Part shown: one piece after another, positions 18,045-27,300 of the stretch
How positions within the stretch are numbered: the first letter of the stretch is position 1
Layout: every line of letters begins with the position of its first letter
NCBI RefSeq assembly: GCF_947488945.1
Contig: NZ_CANLBS010000004.1
Location: forward strand, 310,001 to 374,000
Direction of reading: 5' to 3'
DNA length: 64,000 bases
From: an uncultured Streptomyces sp.
Lineage (GTDB): Bacteria; Actinomycetota; Actinomycetes; Streptomycetales; Streptomycetaceae
Notes under the pieces: generated by a model
Database searches by the model: none
What the model was told of the DNA's origin: nothing
Seen by the model: only the letters and a program-made list of their open reading frames with translations
Made by a program: the position numbers and the translations under genes

Positions 18045-19136
18045 TCAGATCTCGCCGAGGGTGACCTCGGCCGTCCGGCGCTCCCCACCGCGCGTGTACG
18101 TGACCGTCACCTTCTCGCCCGGCTCCAGCGCCGCCAGCGCCTCCGAGAGCGAGGTGATGGTGGTGACCGGGGTGTCGCCGATCTTCGTGACGACGTCCCC
18201 GGCCTTCATCCCGGCGTCGGCCGCCGCCCCGCTCTTGGCGACCGTCACCAGCGCCACCCCGACCGGACGGTAATCGTCGTCCACGACGGTGCGGCCCGTG
18301 ACGTCCAGCGCCGCCCGCCCCGAGTCGGTCACCCTGCCGCTCTCGATGATCTGGTCGGCGACCGTCCGGACCATGGAGACGGGGATGGCGAAGCCGATGC
18401 CCGGCGCCGCGCTGTCGCCGAGCTGCGGGTCGGTCGCGGCCAGCGTCGGGATGCCGATGACCTCGCTGTCGAGGTTGACCAGCGCGCCCCCGCTGTTGCC
18501 CGGATTGATCGCCGCCGAGGTCTGCACCATGTTGGCGATCGTCGCCCCTGTGCCGCCGCCCGTGCGGCTCTCGCTGACGGTGCGCCCCAGCGCCGAGACG
18601 ATGCCCTGGGTGACGCTGCTGGACAGGCCGAGCGGCGACCCCATGGCCAGCACGATCTGGCCCATGGCGACCTTCTCGGAGTCCCCGAACTTCGCCGCCT
18701 TCAGCCCGTCCGGGGTCCGGTCGAACTTCAGGACCGCCAGGTCCTGCTCCGGGTAGGTGGAGACCAGCGTGGCCTTCACCCGCTTCTCGCCGGTCGCCAC
18801 GCTCACCTGGAAGGACTTCTCGTCGCCCACCACGTGCGCGTTGGTGACGATGTGGCCCTTGTCGTCGTAGACGATCCCCGACCCCAGGCTGTCGGAGGCG
18901 TCGATCTGGACCACGGACGGCAGCACGTCGGCGATGACCCGCTCGTAGTCGCTCTGCAGTTCGGCCACCGCGCGGGGGACGGAGGCCTGCCGGGTCGTCC
19001 GGGAGGAGGCGTCGGCCGACTCGGCCGCGTCGGTCGCCGCGCCGGAGCAGCCGCTCACCAGCGCGAGCGCGCAGACGGCCGCGACCGGGGGGAGCAGCAG
19101 CCGGCGGGTACGGGTGCGGAAGGGGAATGCGTCCAT
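18045..19136 (-). CDS. HtrA/DegP-like S1C serine protease lipoprotein with PDZ domain
   Basis: A 363-residue exported protease. Residues 1-30 are a lipoprotein signal with lipobox LVSGC (C30). The trypsin-like domain carries the catalytic triad H101 (VTNAHVV), D132 (QDLAVLKF) and S215 (NPGNSGG). A C-terminal PDZ domain (about 270-355, GVALVTVAKSGAAADAGMKAGDVVTKIGD) binds substrate tails. These enzymes degrade or refold damaged extracytoplasmic proteins. I chose the ATG at 19134-19136, which places the signal peptide normally; an upstream GTG (19203-19205) would add 23 Arg-rich residues. It is the last gene of a leftward group with the methyltransferase and DUF3043 gene, but with a 103-nt gap. 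Confidence 0.92.
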   Translation of the reverse strand: MDAFPFRTRTRRLLLPPVAAVCALALVSGCSGAATDAAESADASSRTTRQASVPRAVAELQSDYERVIADVLPSVVQIDASDSLGSGIVYDDKGHIVTNAHVVGDEKSFQVSVATGEKRVKATLVSTYPEQDLAVLKFDRTPDGLKAAKFGDSEKVAMGQIVLAMGSPLGLSSSVTQGIVSALGRTVSESRTGGGTGATIANMVQTSAAINPGNSGGALVNLDSEVIGIPTLAATDPQLGDSAAPGIGFAIPVSMVRTVADQIIESGRVTDSGRAALDVTGRTVVDDDYRPVGVALVTVAKSGAAADAGMKAGDVVTKIGDTPVTTITSLSEALAALEPGEKVTVTYTRGGERRTAEVTLGEI

Positions 19137-19239
19137 GTCCGGAGTATCGGCGCGGGCCCGCGGCCGGGCCCTGCGCTGATGGGCCGAACGGACCCGCCGC
19201 GACACGCCCGGCGACCCGCCCCGGACGGGCCGCCCGCCG

Positions 19240-20037
19240 TCAGTTCCGTACGCCGCACAGGTGCAGCAGGGCGGCGACGCGCCGGTAGGGCTCGGTGCGC
19301 CCCGCCCGGTCCTCGGCCGCGATGATCCGTTCCAGGTCCTGCGGGGCGGGCAGCGCCTCGTCGTTGCCGACGTCGTCGGTGAAGACCCGCACGCCGTACC
19401 AGGCGTGCAGCGGCGCGGCGATCCCCGCGAGCGTCGCGGTCAGCGACTCCAGCCGGTCCGCGCGCACGGTCAGCCCGAGGCGGTTGGTGTACGTGACGGT
19501 GTCGAACGCCGCGTGCGCCGCGCCGAAGTCGCCGGCCCTGGCCGGCCGCATCGCCAGGGCGTCCGCGTTCCGCACCAGCAGCGACAGCAGCCCGCCGGGC
19601 GCCAGCACGCGCGCCAGTCCCGCGAGCAGCCCGTCCGGCTCCTGGACGTACATCAGGACGCCGTGGCACAGGACCACGTCGAAGCTGCCGGGCAGGAAGT
19701 GGACCCCGGTCTCCCGGCCGTCGCCCTCGATCAGCCGCACCCGCTCGCGGATGCCCTCGGGCTCCACGCCGAGCGCCTGCCGGGCCGCGGCCAGCATCCG
19801 GAGGTCCGACTCCAGGCCGGTCACCGAGTGACCGGCCCGCGCCAGGCGCAGGGCCTGGGTGCCCTGGCCCATGCCGACGTCGAGGATCCGCAACCGCTGC
19901 CCGACCGGGAAACGGCCGGCTATCTGCTCGTCGAGCTGGCGGGCGACCAGTTCCTGGCGGACCGTGTTGCGCAGTCCTCCCAGGCCGCCGAGCCACGCGG
20001 CGGAGCCCCCGGTGAAACCGGAGGCCTCCGTGCTCAG
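19240..20037 (-). CDS. Class I SAM-dependent methyltransferase, probable CTG start
   Basis: A 265-residue methyltransferase. Motif I is ILDVGMGQGTQ (residues 51-61), followed by LESD (motif II acidic residue), GSFDVVLCHGVLMYV and LARVLAPGGLLSLLVRN (post-motif strands). It resembles CmoA/UbiE-like Rossmann methyltransferases; the target is unknown. The reading frame has no ATG, GTG or TTG between residue 1 and motif I, and none upstream until deep inside the preceding gene. The only sensible initiation point is CTG at 20037-20035, which overlaps the upstream stop as CTGA and has GGGGAGAG 6 nt before it. Translation is therefore probably coupled to the DUF3043 gene. Confidence 0.82.
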   Translation of the reverse strand: MSTEASGFTGGSAAWLGGLGGLRNTVRQELVARQLDEQIAGRFPVGQRLRILDVGMGQGTQALRLARAGHSVTGLESDLRMLAAARQALGVEPEGIRERVRLIEGDGRETGVHFLPGSFDVVLCHGVLMYVQEPDGLLAGLARVLAPGGLLSLLVRNADALAMRPARAGDFGAAHAAFDTVTYTNRLGLTVRADRLESLTATLAGIAAPLHAWYGVRVFTDDVGNDEALPAPQDLERIIAAEDRAGRTEPYRRVAALLHLCGVRN

Positions 20038-20630
20038 GGCCGCTCTCCCCGCTTCACCTGCGGCTTGGGCAGCCGCAGACGGCGCATCTGGAGCGTGCGC
20101 ATCAGGCCGTACGCCACCGCGCCGCGCTTCGGGGTGTCCGGGAAGCGGGCGGCGAGCTGCTTGCGCAGCCGGAAGGCGATGCCGATCGAGTCCAGGACGA
20201 TCAGCACGATCACGCCGAGCCAGAGCAGCAGCGAGATGTTCTGGATGTTCCGGATCTGGATCACGCTGAGGATCAGGATGACCACGGCGAGCGGCAGGAA
20301 CCACTCGGCGATGCAGAAGCGCGAGTCGACGAAGTCGCGCACGTAGCGCCGGACCGGGCCCTTGTCACGGACCGGCAGGTAGCGCTCGTCACCGGAGGCC
20401 ATGGCCTCGCGCTGCCGGGCCAGGTCGACGCGGCGCGCCTCTCGCTGGCGCTTGGCGGCCTCCTTGCGGTCGACCGGTCCGGTCGACGCGCGGCGGCGCT
20501 GCGTCTGCGCCTCGTTGCGCTTGGGCGTGGGGCGACCCTTGGGAGCCTGCGGGTCGCGCGGATTCTTGGAGAGGTCCGCCGTCACCTTGTCGGTGGGGGC
20601 CTTCTCGTCCTTTGAGCGGCTTCGGAACAC
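20034..20630 (-). CDS. DUF3043 membrane protein
   Basis: A 198-residue protein starting MFRSRSKDEKAPTDKVT at a GTG. The N-terminal half is hydrophilic and very basic (KGRPTPKRNEAQTQRRRAS), and the C-terminal half has two membrane segments (FLPLAVVILILSVIQI and ISLLLWLGVIVLIVLDSIGIAF) plus a basic tail. This is the DUF3043 architecture conserved across actinobacteria; the function is unknown. Its stop codon overlaps the start of the methyltransferase by 4 nt, so the two form one operon. It is divergent from pspA, 286 nt away. Confidence 0.88.
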   Translation of the reverse strand: MFRSRSKDEKAPTDKVTADLSKNPRDPQAPKGRPTPKRNEAQTQRRRASTGPVDRKEAAKRQREARRVDLARQREAMASGDERYLPVRDKGPVRRYVRDFVDSRFCIAEWFLPLAVVILILSVIQIRNIQNISLLLWLGVIVLIVLDSIGIAFRLRKQLAARFPDTPKRGAVAYGLMRTLQMRRLRLPKPQVKRGERP

Positions 20631-20916
20631 AAAATCAAGGGTACGTGGTCGTGAACGGCACCGGCGGACCGGCCGGGAACGATCCGGCAACGGCCCGCCT
20701 GCCGGTAAGCGGCGCGACAGGGGCAGAACGGAACTTTTCCGTCCCCGCCCCGTCCGGGCCCCACTCCTCCTGCGGCGGGAGCGATCACCCGGCGCAGTCG
20801 TCCTTGGGGAGGACCACATTGGCTCGCGGCAGTGCGGTAATGGAGGCGGGCCCCGTACTGTGGGTTCTGTTGGAGTGCTGGAGCTGAGTCATCTCAGAAG
20901 GGGGCGCGCGAAGCCC

Positions 20917-21705
20917 ATGAGCGGTGTCATGAAGCGTATGGGGATGATCTTCCGCGCGAAGGCGAACAAGGCCCTGGACCGGGCCGAGGATCCGCGCGAA
21001 ACCCTCGACTACTCGTACCAGAAGCAGCTCGAACTGCTGCAGAAGGTGCGCCGCGGAGTCGCCGACGTAGCGACGTCCCGCAAGCGGCTGGAGCTGCAGC
21101 TCAACCAGTTGCAGGGCCAGTCGGCCAAGCTGGAGGACCAGGGCCGCAAGGCGCTGGCGCTCGGCCGCGAGGACCTGGCCCGCGAGGCCCTGTCCCGGCG
21201 CGCCGCGCTCCAGCAGCAGGTGACCGACCTGGAGACGCAGCACCGGACGCTGCAGGGCGAGGAGGAGAAGCTCACCCTCGCCTCCCAGCGGCTGCAGGCC
21301 AAGGTCGACGCCTTCCGCACCAAGAAGGAGACCATCAAGGCGACCTACACGGCGGCGCAGGCGCAGACCCGGATCGGCGAGGCGTTCTCCGGCATCTCCG
21401 AGGAGATGGGCGACGTCGGCCTGGCGATCCAGCGCGCCGAGGACAAGACCGCGCAGCTCCAGGCGCGGGCCGGCGCGATCGACGAGCTGCTGGCGTCCGG
21501 CGCGCTGGACGACCCGTCCGGGATGGCCAAGGACGACATCGCGGCCGAGCTGGACCGGATCTCCGGCGGCACGGACGTGGAGCTGGAGCTCCAGCGCATG
21601 AAGGCGGAACTGGCCGGCGGGTCCTCCTCGCAGCAGGCGATCGAGGGCGGTGCCCAGGACCAGCCGCAGTCCCAGCAGTCCCCGCACAAGTTCGACAAGC
21701 AGTGA
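20917..21705 (+). CDS. pspA: PspA/IM30-family membrane-stress protein
   Basis: A 262-residue coiled-coil protein of the ESCRT-III-like PspA/Vipp1 family that binds stressed membranes and limits proton leak. It starts MSGVMKRMGMIFRAKANKALDRAEDP; the amphipathic N-terminal helix and ALDRAEDPRETLDYSYQKQ are family hallmarks. Long heptad-rich helices fill residues 30-220, followed by a Gln/Ser-rich tail. The ATG at 20917 is preceded by a G-rich tract; an internal ATG four codons on is an alternative. It forms an operon with pspAA, which starts 10 nt after its stop. Confidence 0.93.
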   Translation: MSGVMKRMGMIFRAKANKALDRAEDPRETLDYSYQKQLELLQKVRRGVADVATSRKRLELQLNQLQGQSAKLEDQGRKALALGREDLAREALSRRAALQQQVTDLETQHRTLQGEEEKLTLASQRLQAKVDAFRTKKETIKATYTAAQAQTRIGEAFSGISEEMGDVGLAIQRAEDKTAQLQARAGAIDELLASGALDDPSGMAKDDIAAELDRISGGTDVELELQRMKAELAGGSSSQQAIEGGAQDQPQSQQSPHKFDKQ

Positions 21706-21715
21706 GGGCGGCGTC

Positions 21716-21994
21716 ATGATCGTACGGATCATGGGGGAGGGCCAGGTCGCACTGGCCGACAGTCACCTCGCCGAGCTGAACACGCTCGACGACGAGTTGC
21801 TCGCGGAGATGGAGAGCGGCGACGGCCCCGGCTTCCGCTCCACGCTCCACGCCCTGCTCGGCAGGGTCCGCGAGCTGGGCGACCCGCTGCCGGACGACTC
21901 CCTGGAGCCGTCCGAGCTGATCCTGCCGTCACCGGACGCCACGCTCGAAGAGGTGCGGGCCATGCTCCGCGACGACGGCCTGATCCCCGGCTGA
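21716..21994 (+). CDS. pspAA: PspA-associated protein PspAA
   Basis: A 92-residue acidic protein, MIVRIMGEGQVALADSHLAELNTLDDELL..., that matches the small PspAA family encoded right after pspA in many actinobacteria and other bacteria. The C-terminal pattern LEPSELILPSPDATLEEVRAMLRDDGLIPG is characteristic. It lies 10 nt downstream of pspA with GAGGGCGG as ribosome site, so it should be translated from the same mRNA and probably modulates PspA. The biochemical role is not established. Confidence 0.88.
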   Translation: MIVRIMGEGQVALADSHLAELNTLDDELLAEMESGDGPGFRSTLHALLGRVRELGDPLPDDSLEPSELILPSPDATLEEVRAMLRDDGLIPG

Positions 21995-22019
21995 CGGCGC
22001 CGCCCCGCCCGTACATCCA

Positions 22020-22070
22020 CGAAGCCCGCCGCCCCGCCCGGTCCCGCACCGGCCGGCGCGGCGGGCTTCG
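22020..22070 (+). terminator. Hairpin terminator after the pspA operon
   Basis: The arms CGAAGCCCGCCGC and GCGGCGGGCTTCG (13 bp) enclose a second small stem CCGGT/ACCGG. It lies 26 nt after the pspAA stop. Confidence 0.75.
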
Positions 22071-22186
22071 CGGTCTCCCGCCCGCGCGGCACGCCGTCAC
22101 CGCCTGCCCGCAGGCACGGACCCCGTCCGTACGGACCCCGTCCGGGTGGGCGGCGGACGCCGCGACACGCCGTACCGTTGCTCGAT

Positions 22187-23500
22187 GTGACCACCCTCGG
22201 AACCGGGCTCGTGCGCGCCCGCTGCTGGCTGCGGCACCACTCCCTCGCGTTCGACGCCGCGCTCGCGCTGGCCGTGCTGGCGGCGATGGTCGTGGCGTCG
22301 TTCACGGCCCCCGGCGCCCCGCACGAACGGCCCGACTTCGGCGGCCGTACGCCCGGCGCGACCAGCGTGGTGCTGATGGCCGTCGCCGCCTCCGCGCTGG
22401 TGCTGCGCCGGCGGCGGCCGATGGCGGTGCTCGCCTTCACCGTCGCCCTGTCGGCCGGCGAGTTCGTCTTCGCGGACCCGCCCGCCCCGGTCGTGATGGG
22501 CGCGGTGATAGCGCTGTTCACCGTCGCCTCCCGCACCGACCGGCCCACCACCTGGCGGGTGGCCCTGGTGGCCGGGGTGTTCATGGTGATGCCGGCCATG
22601 CTCTTCGGCGCGGGGCCCTGGTACAGCCAGGAGAACCTCGGGGTGGTCGCCTGGGTCGGGCTCGCGGGCGCCGCGGGGGACGCCGTGCGCAGCCGCCGGG
22701 CCTTCGTCGACGCCATCCGGGAGCGTGCCGAACGCGCCGAGCGCACCCGCGAGGAGGAGGCCCGCCGCCGGGTCGCCGAGGAGCGGCTGCGGATCGCCCG
22801 CGACCTGCACGACGTGGTCGCCCACCACATCGCCCTGGTCAACGTGCAGGCCGGGGTCGCCGCGCACGTCATGGACAAGCGGCCGGACCAGGCCAAGGAG
22901 GCGCTCGCGCACGTACGCGACGCCAGCCGCTCGGCGCTCGACGAACTCCGCGCCACCGTCGGCCTGCTGCGCCAGAGCGGCGACCCGGAGGCGCCGACCG
23001 AACCGGCCCCCGGCCTCGCCGTGCTCGGGCCGCTGGTGGACACCTTCCGCAACGCCGGCCTCCCCGTGGAGGTGGCCTGCGCGCCGGACGCGCCCCCGCT
23101 GCCCGCCGCCGTCGACCTGGCCGCCTACCGCGTGGTCCAGGAGGCGCTGACCAATGTGCGCAAGCACTCCGGAGCCGGAGCCAGGGCCGAAGTCAGCGTC
23201 GTACGGGTGGATTCCACCGTGGAGATCACCGTCATCGACAACGGCCGCGGACACCGCGTGCCGGGGGAGGCCCGGCCGGTCGACGAGGGCGGCGGCCACG
23301 GCCTGCTCGGCATGCGCGAACGCGTCACCGCGCTCGGCGGCGCCCTCGCCGCGGGCCCCCGCTACGGCGGCGGCTTCCGCGTCCAGGCGATACTGCCCCT
23401 CGACACCGCGGCGCTCGCGGTGCCGGCGCCGCGGGACGGGGCCGCGCCCACCGGGACGGCCGCCGCGCACGGACCGGACAGGACGGGGGGACGCGCATGA
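22187..23500 (+). CDS. Sensor histidine kinase, NarL-type partner (HisKA_3)
   Basis: A 437-residue membrane kinase. Five or so N-terminal hydrophobic segments (residues about 22-165) form the sensor, followed by a short coiled coil (RERAERAERTREEEARRR). The HisKA_3 dimerisation box ARDLHDVVAHH carries phospho-His H208, and an HATPase_c domain shows ALTNVRKHSG (N box), VIDNGRGH and GGHGLLGMRERV (G boxes). There is no extracellular loop of note, suggesting intramembrane sensing. Start is uncertain: GTG at 22187 fits a leaderless transcript from TACCGT (22173-22178); TTG at 22178 would add three residues. It overlaps the response regulator by 4 nt (ATGA). Confidence 0.9.
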   Translation: MTTLGTGLVRARCWLRHHSLAFDAALALAVLAAMVVASFTAPGAPHERPDFGGRTPGATSVVLMAVAASALVLRRRRPMAVLAFTVALSAGEFVFADPPAPVVMGAVIALFTVASRTDRPTTWRVALVAGVFMVMPAMLFGAGPWYSQENLGVVAWVGLAGAAGDAVRSRRAFVDAIRERAERAERTREEEARRRVAEERLRIARDLHDVVAHHIALVNVQAGVAAHVMDKRPDQAKEALAHVRDASRSALDELRATVGLLRQSGDPEAPTEPAPGLAVLGPLVDTFRNAGLPVEVACAPDAPPLPAAVDLAAYRVVQEALTNVRKHSGAGARAEVSVVRVDSTVEITVIDNGRGHRVPGEARPVDEGGGHGLLGMRERVTALGGALAAGPRYGGGFRVQAILPLDTAALAVPAPRDGAAPTGTAAAHGPDRTGGRA

Positions 23501-24189
23501 CACCGATCACGGTGCTGCTCGCCGACGACCAGGCGCTGCTGCGCAGCGCTTTCCGGGTCCTGGTGGACTCGGAGCCCGACATGCGGGTCGTCGGGGAGGC
23601 GGAGGACGGCGCCCGCGCCGTCGAACTGGCCCGTGCCGTACGGCCCGACGTCGTGCTGATGGACATCCGGATGCCGGGCACCGACGGTCTGGCCGCCACC
23701 CGTCTGATCAGCGCCGACCCGGAACTCGCCGACGTCCACGTCGTCATGCTCACCACCTTCGAGGTCGACGAGTACGTGGTGCAGTCGCTGCGCGCCGGAG
23801 CCTGCGGATTCCTGGGCAAAGGTGCGGAACCGGATGAACTGCTCAACGCGATACGGGTGGCGGCGGCGGGCGACGCGCTGCTCTCCCCGGCGGCCACCCG
23901 CGGGCTGATCGCCTCGTTCCTCGCCCAGCGCCCCGGTCCGCACGACGAACTGCCGGACGCGGCCGCGTACTCCGAGCGACTGGCGGCGCTCACGGTCCGC
24001 GAGCGCGAGGTCCTGGTGCAGGTCGCGGCCGGCCACTCCAACGACGAGATCGCCCGCCGGCTCGCGGTCAGCCCGCTCACCGTGAAGACGCACGTCAACC
24101 GCGCCATGTCGAAGCTCGGCGCCCGCGACCGGGCCCAACTGGTCGTGGTGGCCTACGAGTCGGGGCTGGTGCGGCCGCGCGCGCAGTGA
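23497..24189 (+). CDS. Response regulator, NarL/FixJ family (LuxR HTH)
   Basis: A 230-residue regulator. The receiver domain has acidic pocket DD (residues 10-11) and phosphoacceptor D56 in VLMDIRMPG; the conserved Thr (MLTTF) and Lys (FLGKG) are present, so it should be phosphorylatable. The C-terminal LuxR-type helix-turn-helix reads LTVREREVLVQVAAGHSNDEIARRL...VKTHVNRAMSKLGARDRAQLV. Its ATGA overlap with the kinase gene shows translational coupling and a cognate pair. The RND permease gene 200 nt downstream is a plausible target by position only. Confidence 0.93.
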   Translation: MTPITVLLADDQALLRSAFRVLVDSEPDMRVVGEAEDGARAVELARAVRPDVVLMDIRMPGTDGLAATRLISADPELADVHVVMLTTFEVDEYVVQSLRAGACGFLGKGAEPDELLNAIRVAAAGDALLSPAATRGLIASFLAQRPGPHDELPDAAAYSERLAALTVREREVLVQVAAGHSNDEIARRLAVSPLTVKTHVNRAMSKLGARDRAQLVVVAYESGLVRPRAQ

Positions 24190-24226
24190 CGCCCGCCGCC
24201 CGCCGCCACCCGCCGCGTCCCGTCCG

Positions 24227-24248
24227 GGTGGAGAGGGAGTACTCCACC
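24227..24248. repeat. Inverted repeat upstream of the RND gene
   Basis: GGTGGAG and CTCCACC flank an 8-nt spacer, with a perfect inner palindrome GGAGTACTCC (24236-24245). It is either an operator for the transporter gene 144 nt downstream or a weak terminator for the two-component operon. Confidence 0.35.
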
Positions 24249-24391
24249 TGCGGTACGCGGGGGACGGCAAAGCAGTCCGGGGGCCGAGGAATCGGGCGGC
24301 CGGATGGTGCATCGTATGAGTGGGTCGGGTGTGTCCCGCGTTCCTCGCACCGGCCCCTCTGCCGCGTACGCCACAGAAGAGAGACCCACCC

Positions 24392-27300
24392 ATGTCCTGG
24401 CTGTCGAAATTCAGCCTCGCGCAACGGGCCCTGATCGGACTGATATCGATCGTCGCGCTCGTCTTCGGCGCGATCGCCGTCCCGCAGCTCAAGCAGCAAC
24501 TGCTGCCGACCATCGAACTGCCGATGGTGTCGGTGATCGCGCCCTATCAGGGGGCCTCCCCCGACGTGGTCGAGAAGCAGGTCGTCGAGCCGCTGGAGAA
24601 CTCGATCAAGGCCGTCGACGGCATCGAGGGCATCACCTCGACCGCCAGCGAGGGCAACGCCGTCGTCATGGCGACGTTCGACTTCGGCGACGAGGGCACC
24701 AAGCAGCTCGTCGCGGACATCCAGCAGGCCGTGAACCGCGCGGGCAACCTCATGCCCGAGGGTGTGGACCCGCAGGTCATCGCCGGCTCCACCGACGACA
24801 TCCCGGCGGTCGTGCTCGCCGTGACGTCCGACAAGGACCAGCAGGCGCTCGCCGACCAGCTCGACCGCACGGTCGTGCCCGCCCTCCAGGACATCGACGG
24901 CGCCGGCCAGGTCACCGTCACCGGCGTCCAGGAACTCCGGGTCGCCGTCACCCCCGACGACAAGAAGCTCGCCGCGGCGGGCCTGAACACCGGGGCGCTC
25001 TCCGCAGGCCTCAAGGCCGCGGGCGGCACCCTGCCGGCCGGTTCGTTCGACGAGTCCGGCAAGAGCCGCACCATCCAGGTCGGCGGCAACTTCACCTCGC
25101 TGCGCCAGATCGAGGACGTCCGGATCGCGCCCGAGGGCAAGGGCGGCGAGGCGGTGCGCGTCGGCGACGTCGCCGCGGTCTCCCAGCAGCCCGCCGCCGC
25201 CACCTCCATCACCCGCACCAACGGCAAGCCCAGCCTCGCCGTCATGGTGACGATGGACCAGGACGGCAGCGCCGTCGCCATCTCCGACGCGGTGCAGGAC
25301 AAGCTGCCCGATCTGCGCAAGGACCTCGGGTCCGGCGCCGAGCTGACCGTCGTCACCGACCAGGGACCGGCCGTCTCCAAGGCGATCTCCGGCCTGACCA
25401 CCGAGGGCGCGCTCGGCCTGCTCTTCGCGGTCGTCGTGATCCTGGTCTTCCTCGCGTCGATCCGCTCGACGCTGGTCACCGCGGTCTCCATCCCGCTCTC
25501 CGTGGTCCTCGCGCTGATCGTGCTGTGGACCCGCGACCTGTCCCTCAACATGCTCACGCTCGGCGCGCTGACCATCGCGATCGGCCGGGTGGTGGACGAC
25601 TCGATCGTCGTCCTGGAGAACATCAAGCGCCACCTCGGCTACGGCGAGGAGCGGCAGACCGCCATCCTCACCGCGGTCCGCGAGGTCGCCGGGGCCGTCA
25701 CCTCCTCCACCCTGACCACCGTCGCCGTGTTCCTGCCGATCGGTCTGGTGGGCGGCATGGTCGGCCAGCTCTTCGGATCGTTCTCGCTGACCGTCACGGC
25801 GGCCCTGCTGGCCTCGCTGCTGGTCTCGCTCACCGTGGTCCCGGTGCTCTCGTACTGGTTCCTGCGCGCCCCCGAGGGCGCGGTGGAGAATCCGGAGGAG
25901 GCCCGGCGCGAGGCCGAGGAGAAGGAGGCGGCGAGCAAGCTCCAGCGGCTCTACGTCCCCGTCCTGCGCTTCGCCACCCGCCGCCGGGTCACCAGCGTCG
26001 TGCTGGCCCTGGTGATCCTGCTCGGCACCTTCGGCATGGCCCCGCTGCTCAAGACCAACTTCTTCGACGCGGGCGAGCAGGAGGTCCTGTCGATCACGCA
26101 GAAGCTGGAGCCCGGCACCAGCCTGGCGACGGCCGACGCGGCCGCCCGCAAGGTCGAGAAGGTCATCGCGGACGACGAGGGCGTCGAGGACTACCAGGTC
26201 AACGTCGGCTCGTCCGGCTTCATGGCGGCCTTCGGCGGCGGCACCGGCGCCAACCAGGCCACCTACCAGATCACCCTGAAGGACGCCTCCGCGTACGACG
26301 CGACCCAGAAGCGTCTGGAGGAGGGACTCGCCGGCCTCGACGGCATCGGTGAGACCTCGATCGCCGCGGGCGGCGGCTTCGGCGGCCAGGACCTGAGCGT
26401 GGTCGTCAAGGCCGCGGACGGCGACGTGCTGAAGAAGGCCGCCGAAGCGGTCCGCGCCGAGGTCGCGAAGCTCGACGGCGTCACCGACGTCCAGAGCGAC
26501 CTCTCGCAGAGCGTCCCGCGCATCTCGGTGAAGGCCAACGACAAGGCGGCCGCCGCCGGGTTCGACCAGACCATGCTCGGCGGCGTCGTCGCCGGCGCGG
26601 TCAGCGGCGTCCCCTCCGGCACCGCGATGCTCGACGACACCGAGCGCGACGTCGTCGTCACCTCCTCCCGCCCGGCCACCACCATGGCCGAGCTGAAGGC
26701 GCTCCCGCTCGGCCCGGTCACCCTCGGCCGGATCGCCGACGTCGAACTCGTCCCCGGCCCGGTCTCCATGACCCGGATCGACGGACAGCGCGCCGCGACG
26801 ATCACCGCCCGGCCGACCGACGAGAACACCGGCGCCGTCTCCACCGAACTGGCGAGCAAGCTGAACGCCCTGGACCTGCCCGAGGGCGCCACCGCCACCA
26901 TCGGCGGCGTCACCGCGGACCAGGACGACGCCTTCGCCAACCTGGCCCTCGCCATGCTGGCCGCCGTCGCGATCGTCTTCATGCTGCTGGTGGCCACCTT
27001 CCGGTCGCTGATCCAGCCGCTGATCCTGCTGGTCTCCATCCCGTTCGCCGCCACCGGCGCCATCGGCCTGCTGGTGATCACCGGCACCCCGCTGGGCGTC
27101 CCGGCGATGATCGGCATGCTGATGCTCATCGGCATCGTGGTGACCAACGCGATCGTGCTGATCGACCTGATCAACCAGTACCGCGCGCAGGGCATGGGCG
27201 TCGTGGAGGCGGTCATCGAGGGCGGCCGTCACCGGCTCCGCCCGATCCTGATGACCGCCCTGGCGACGATCTTCGCCCTGCTCCCGATGGCGCTCGGCGT

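Noticed and set aside
19137..19205. Longer start for the HtrA-like protease
   Set aside because: The 23 added residues are Arg-rich and would push the lipoprotein signal peptide too far from the N-terminus.
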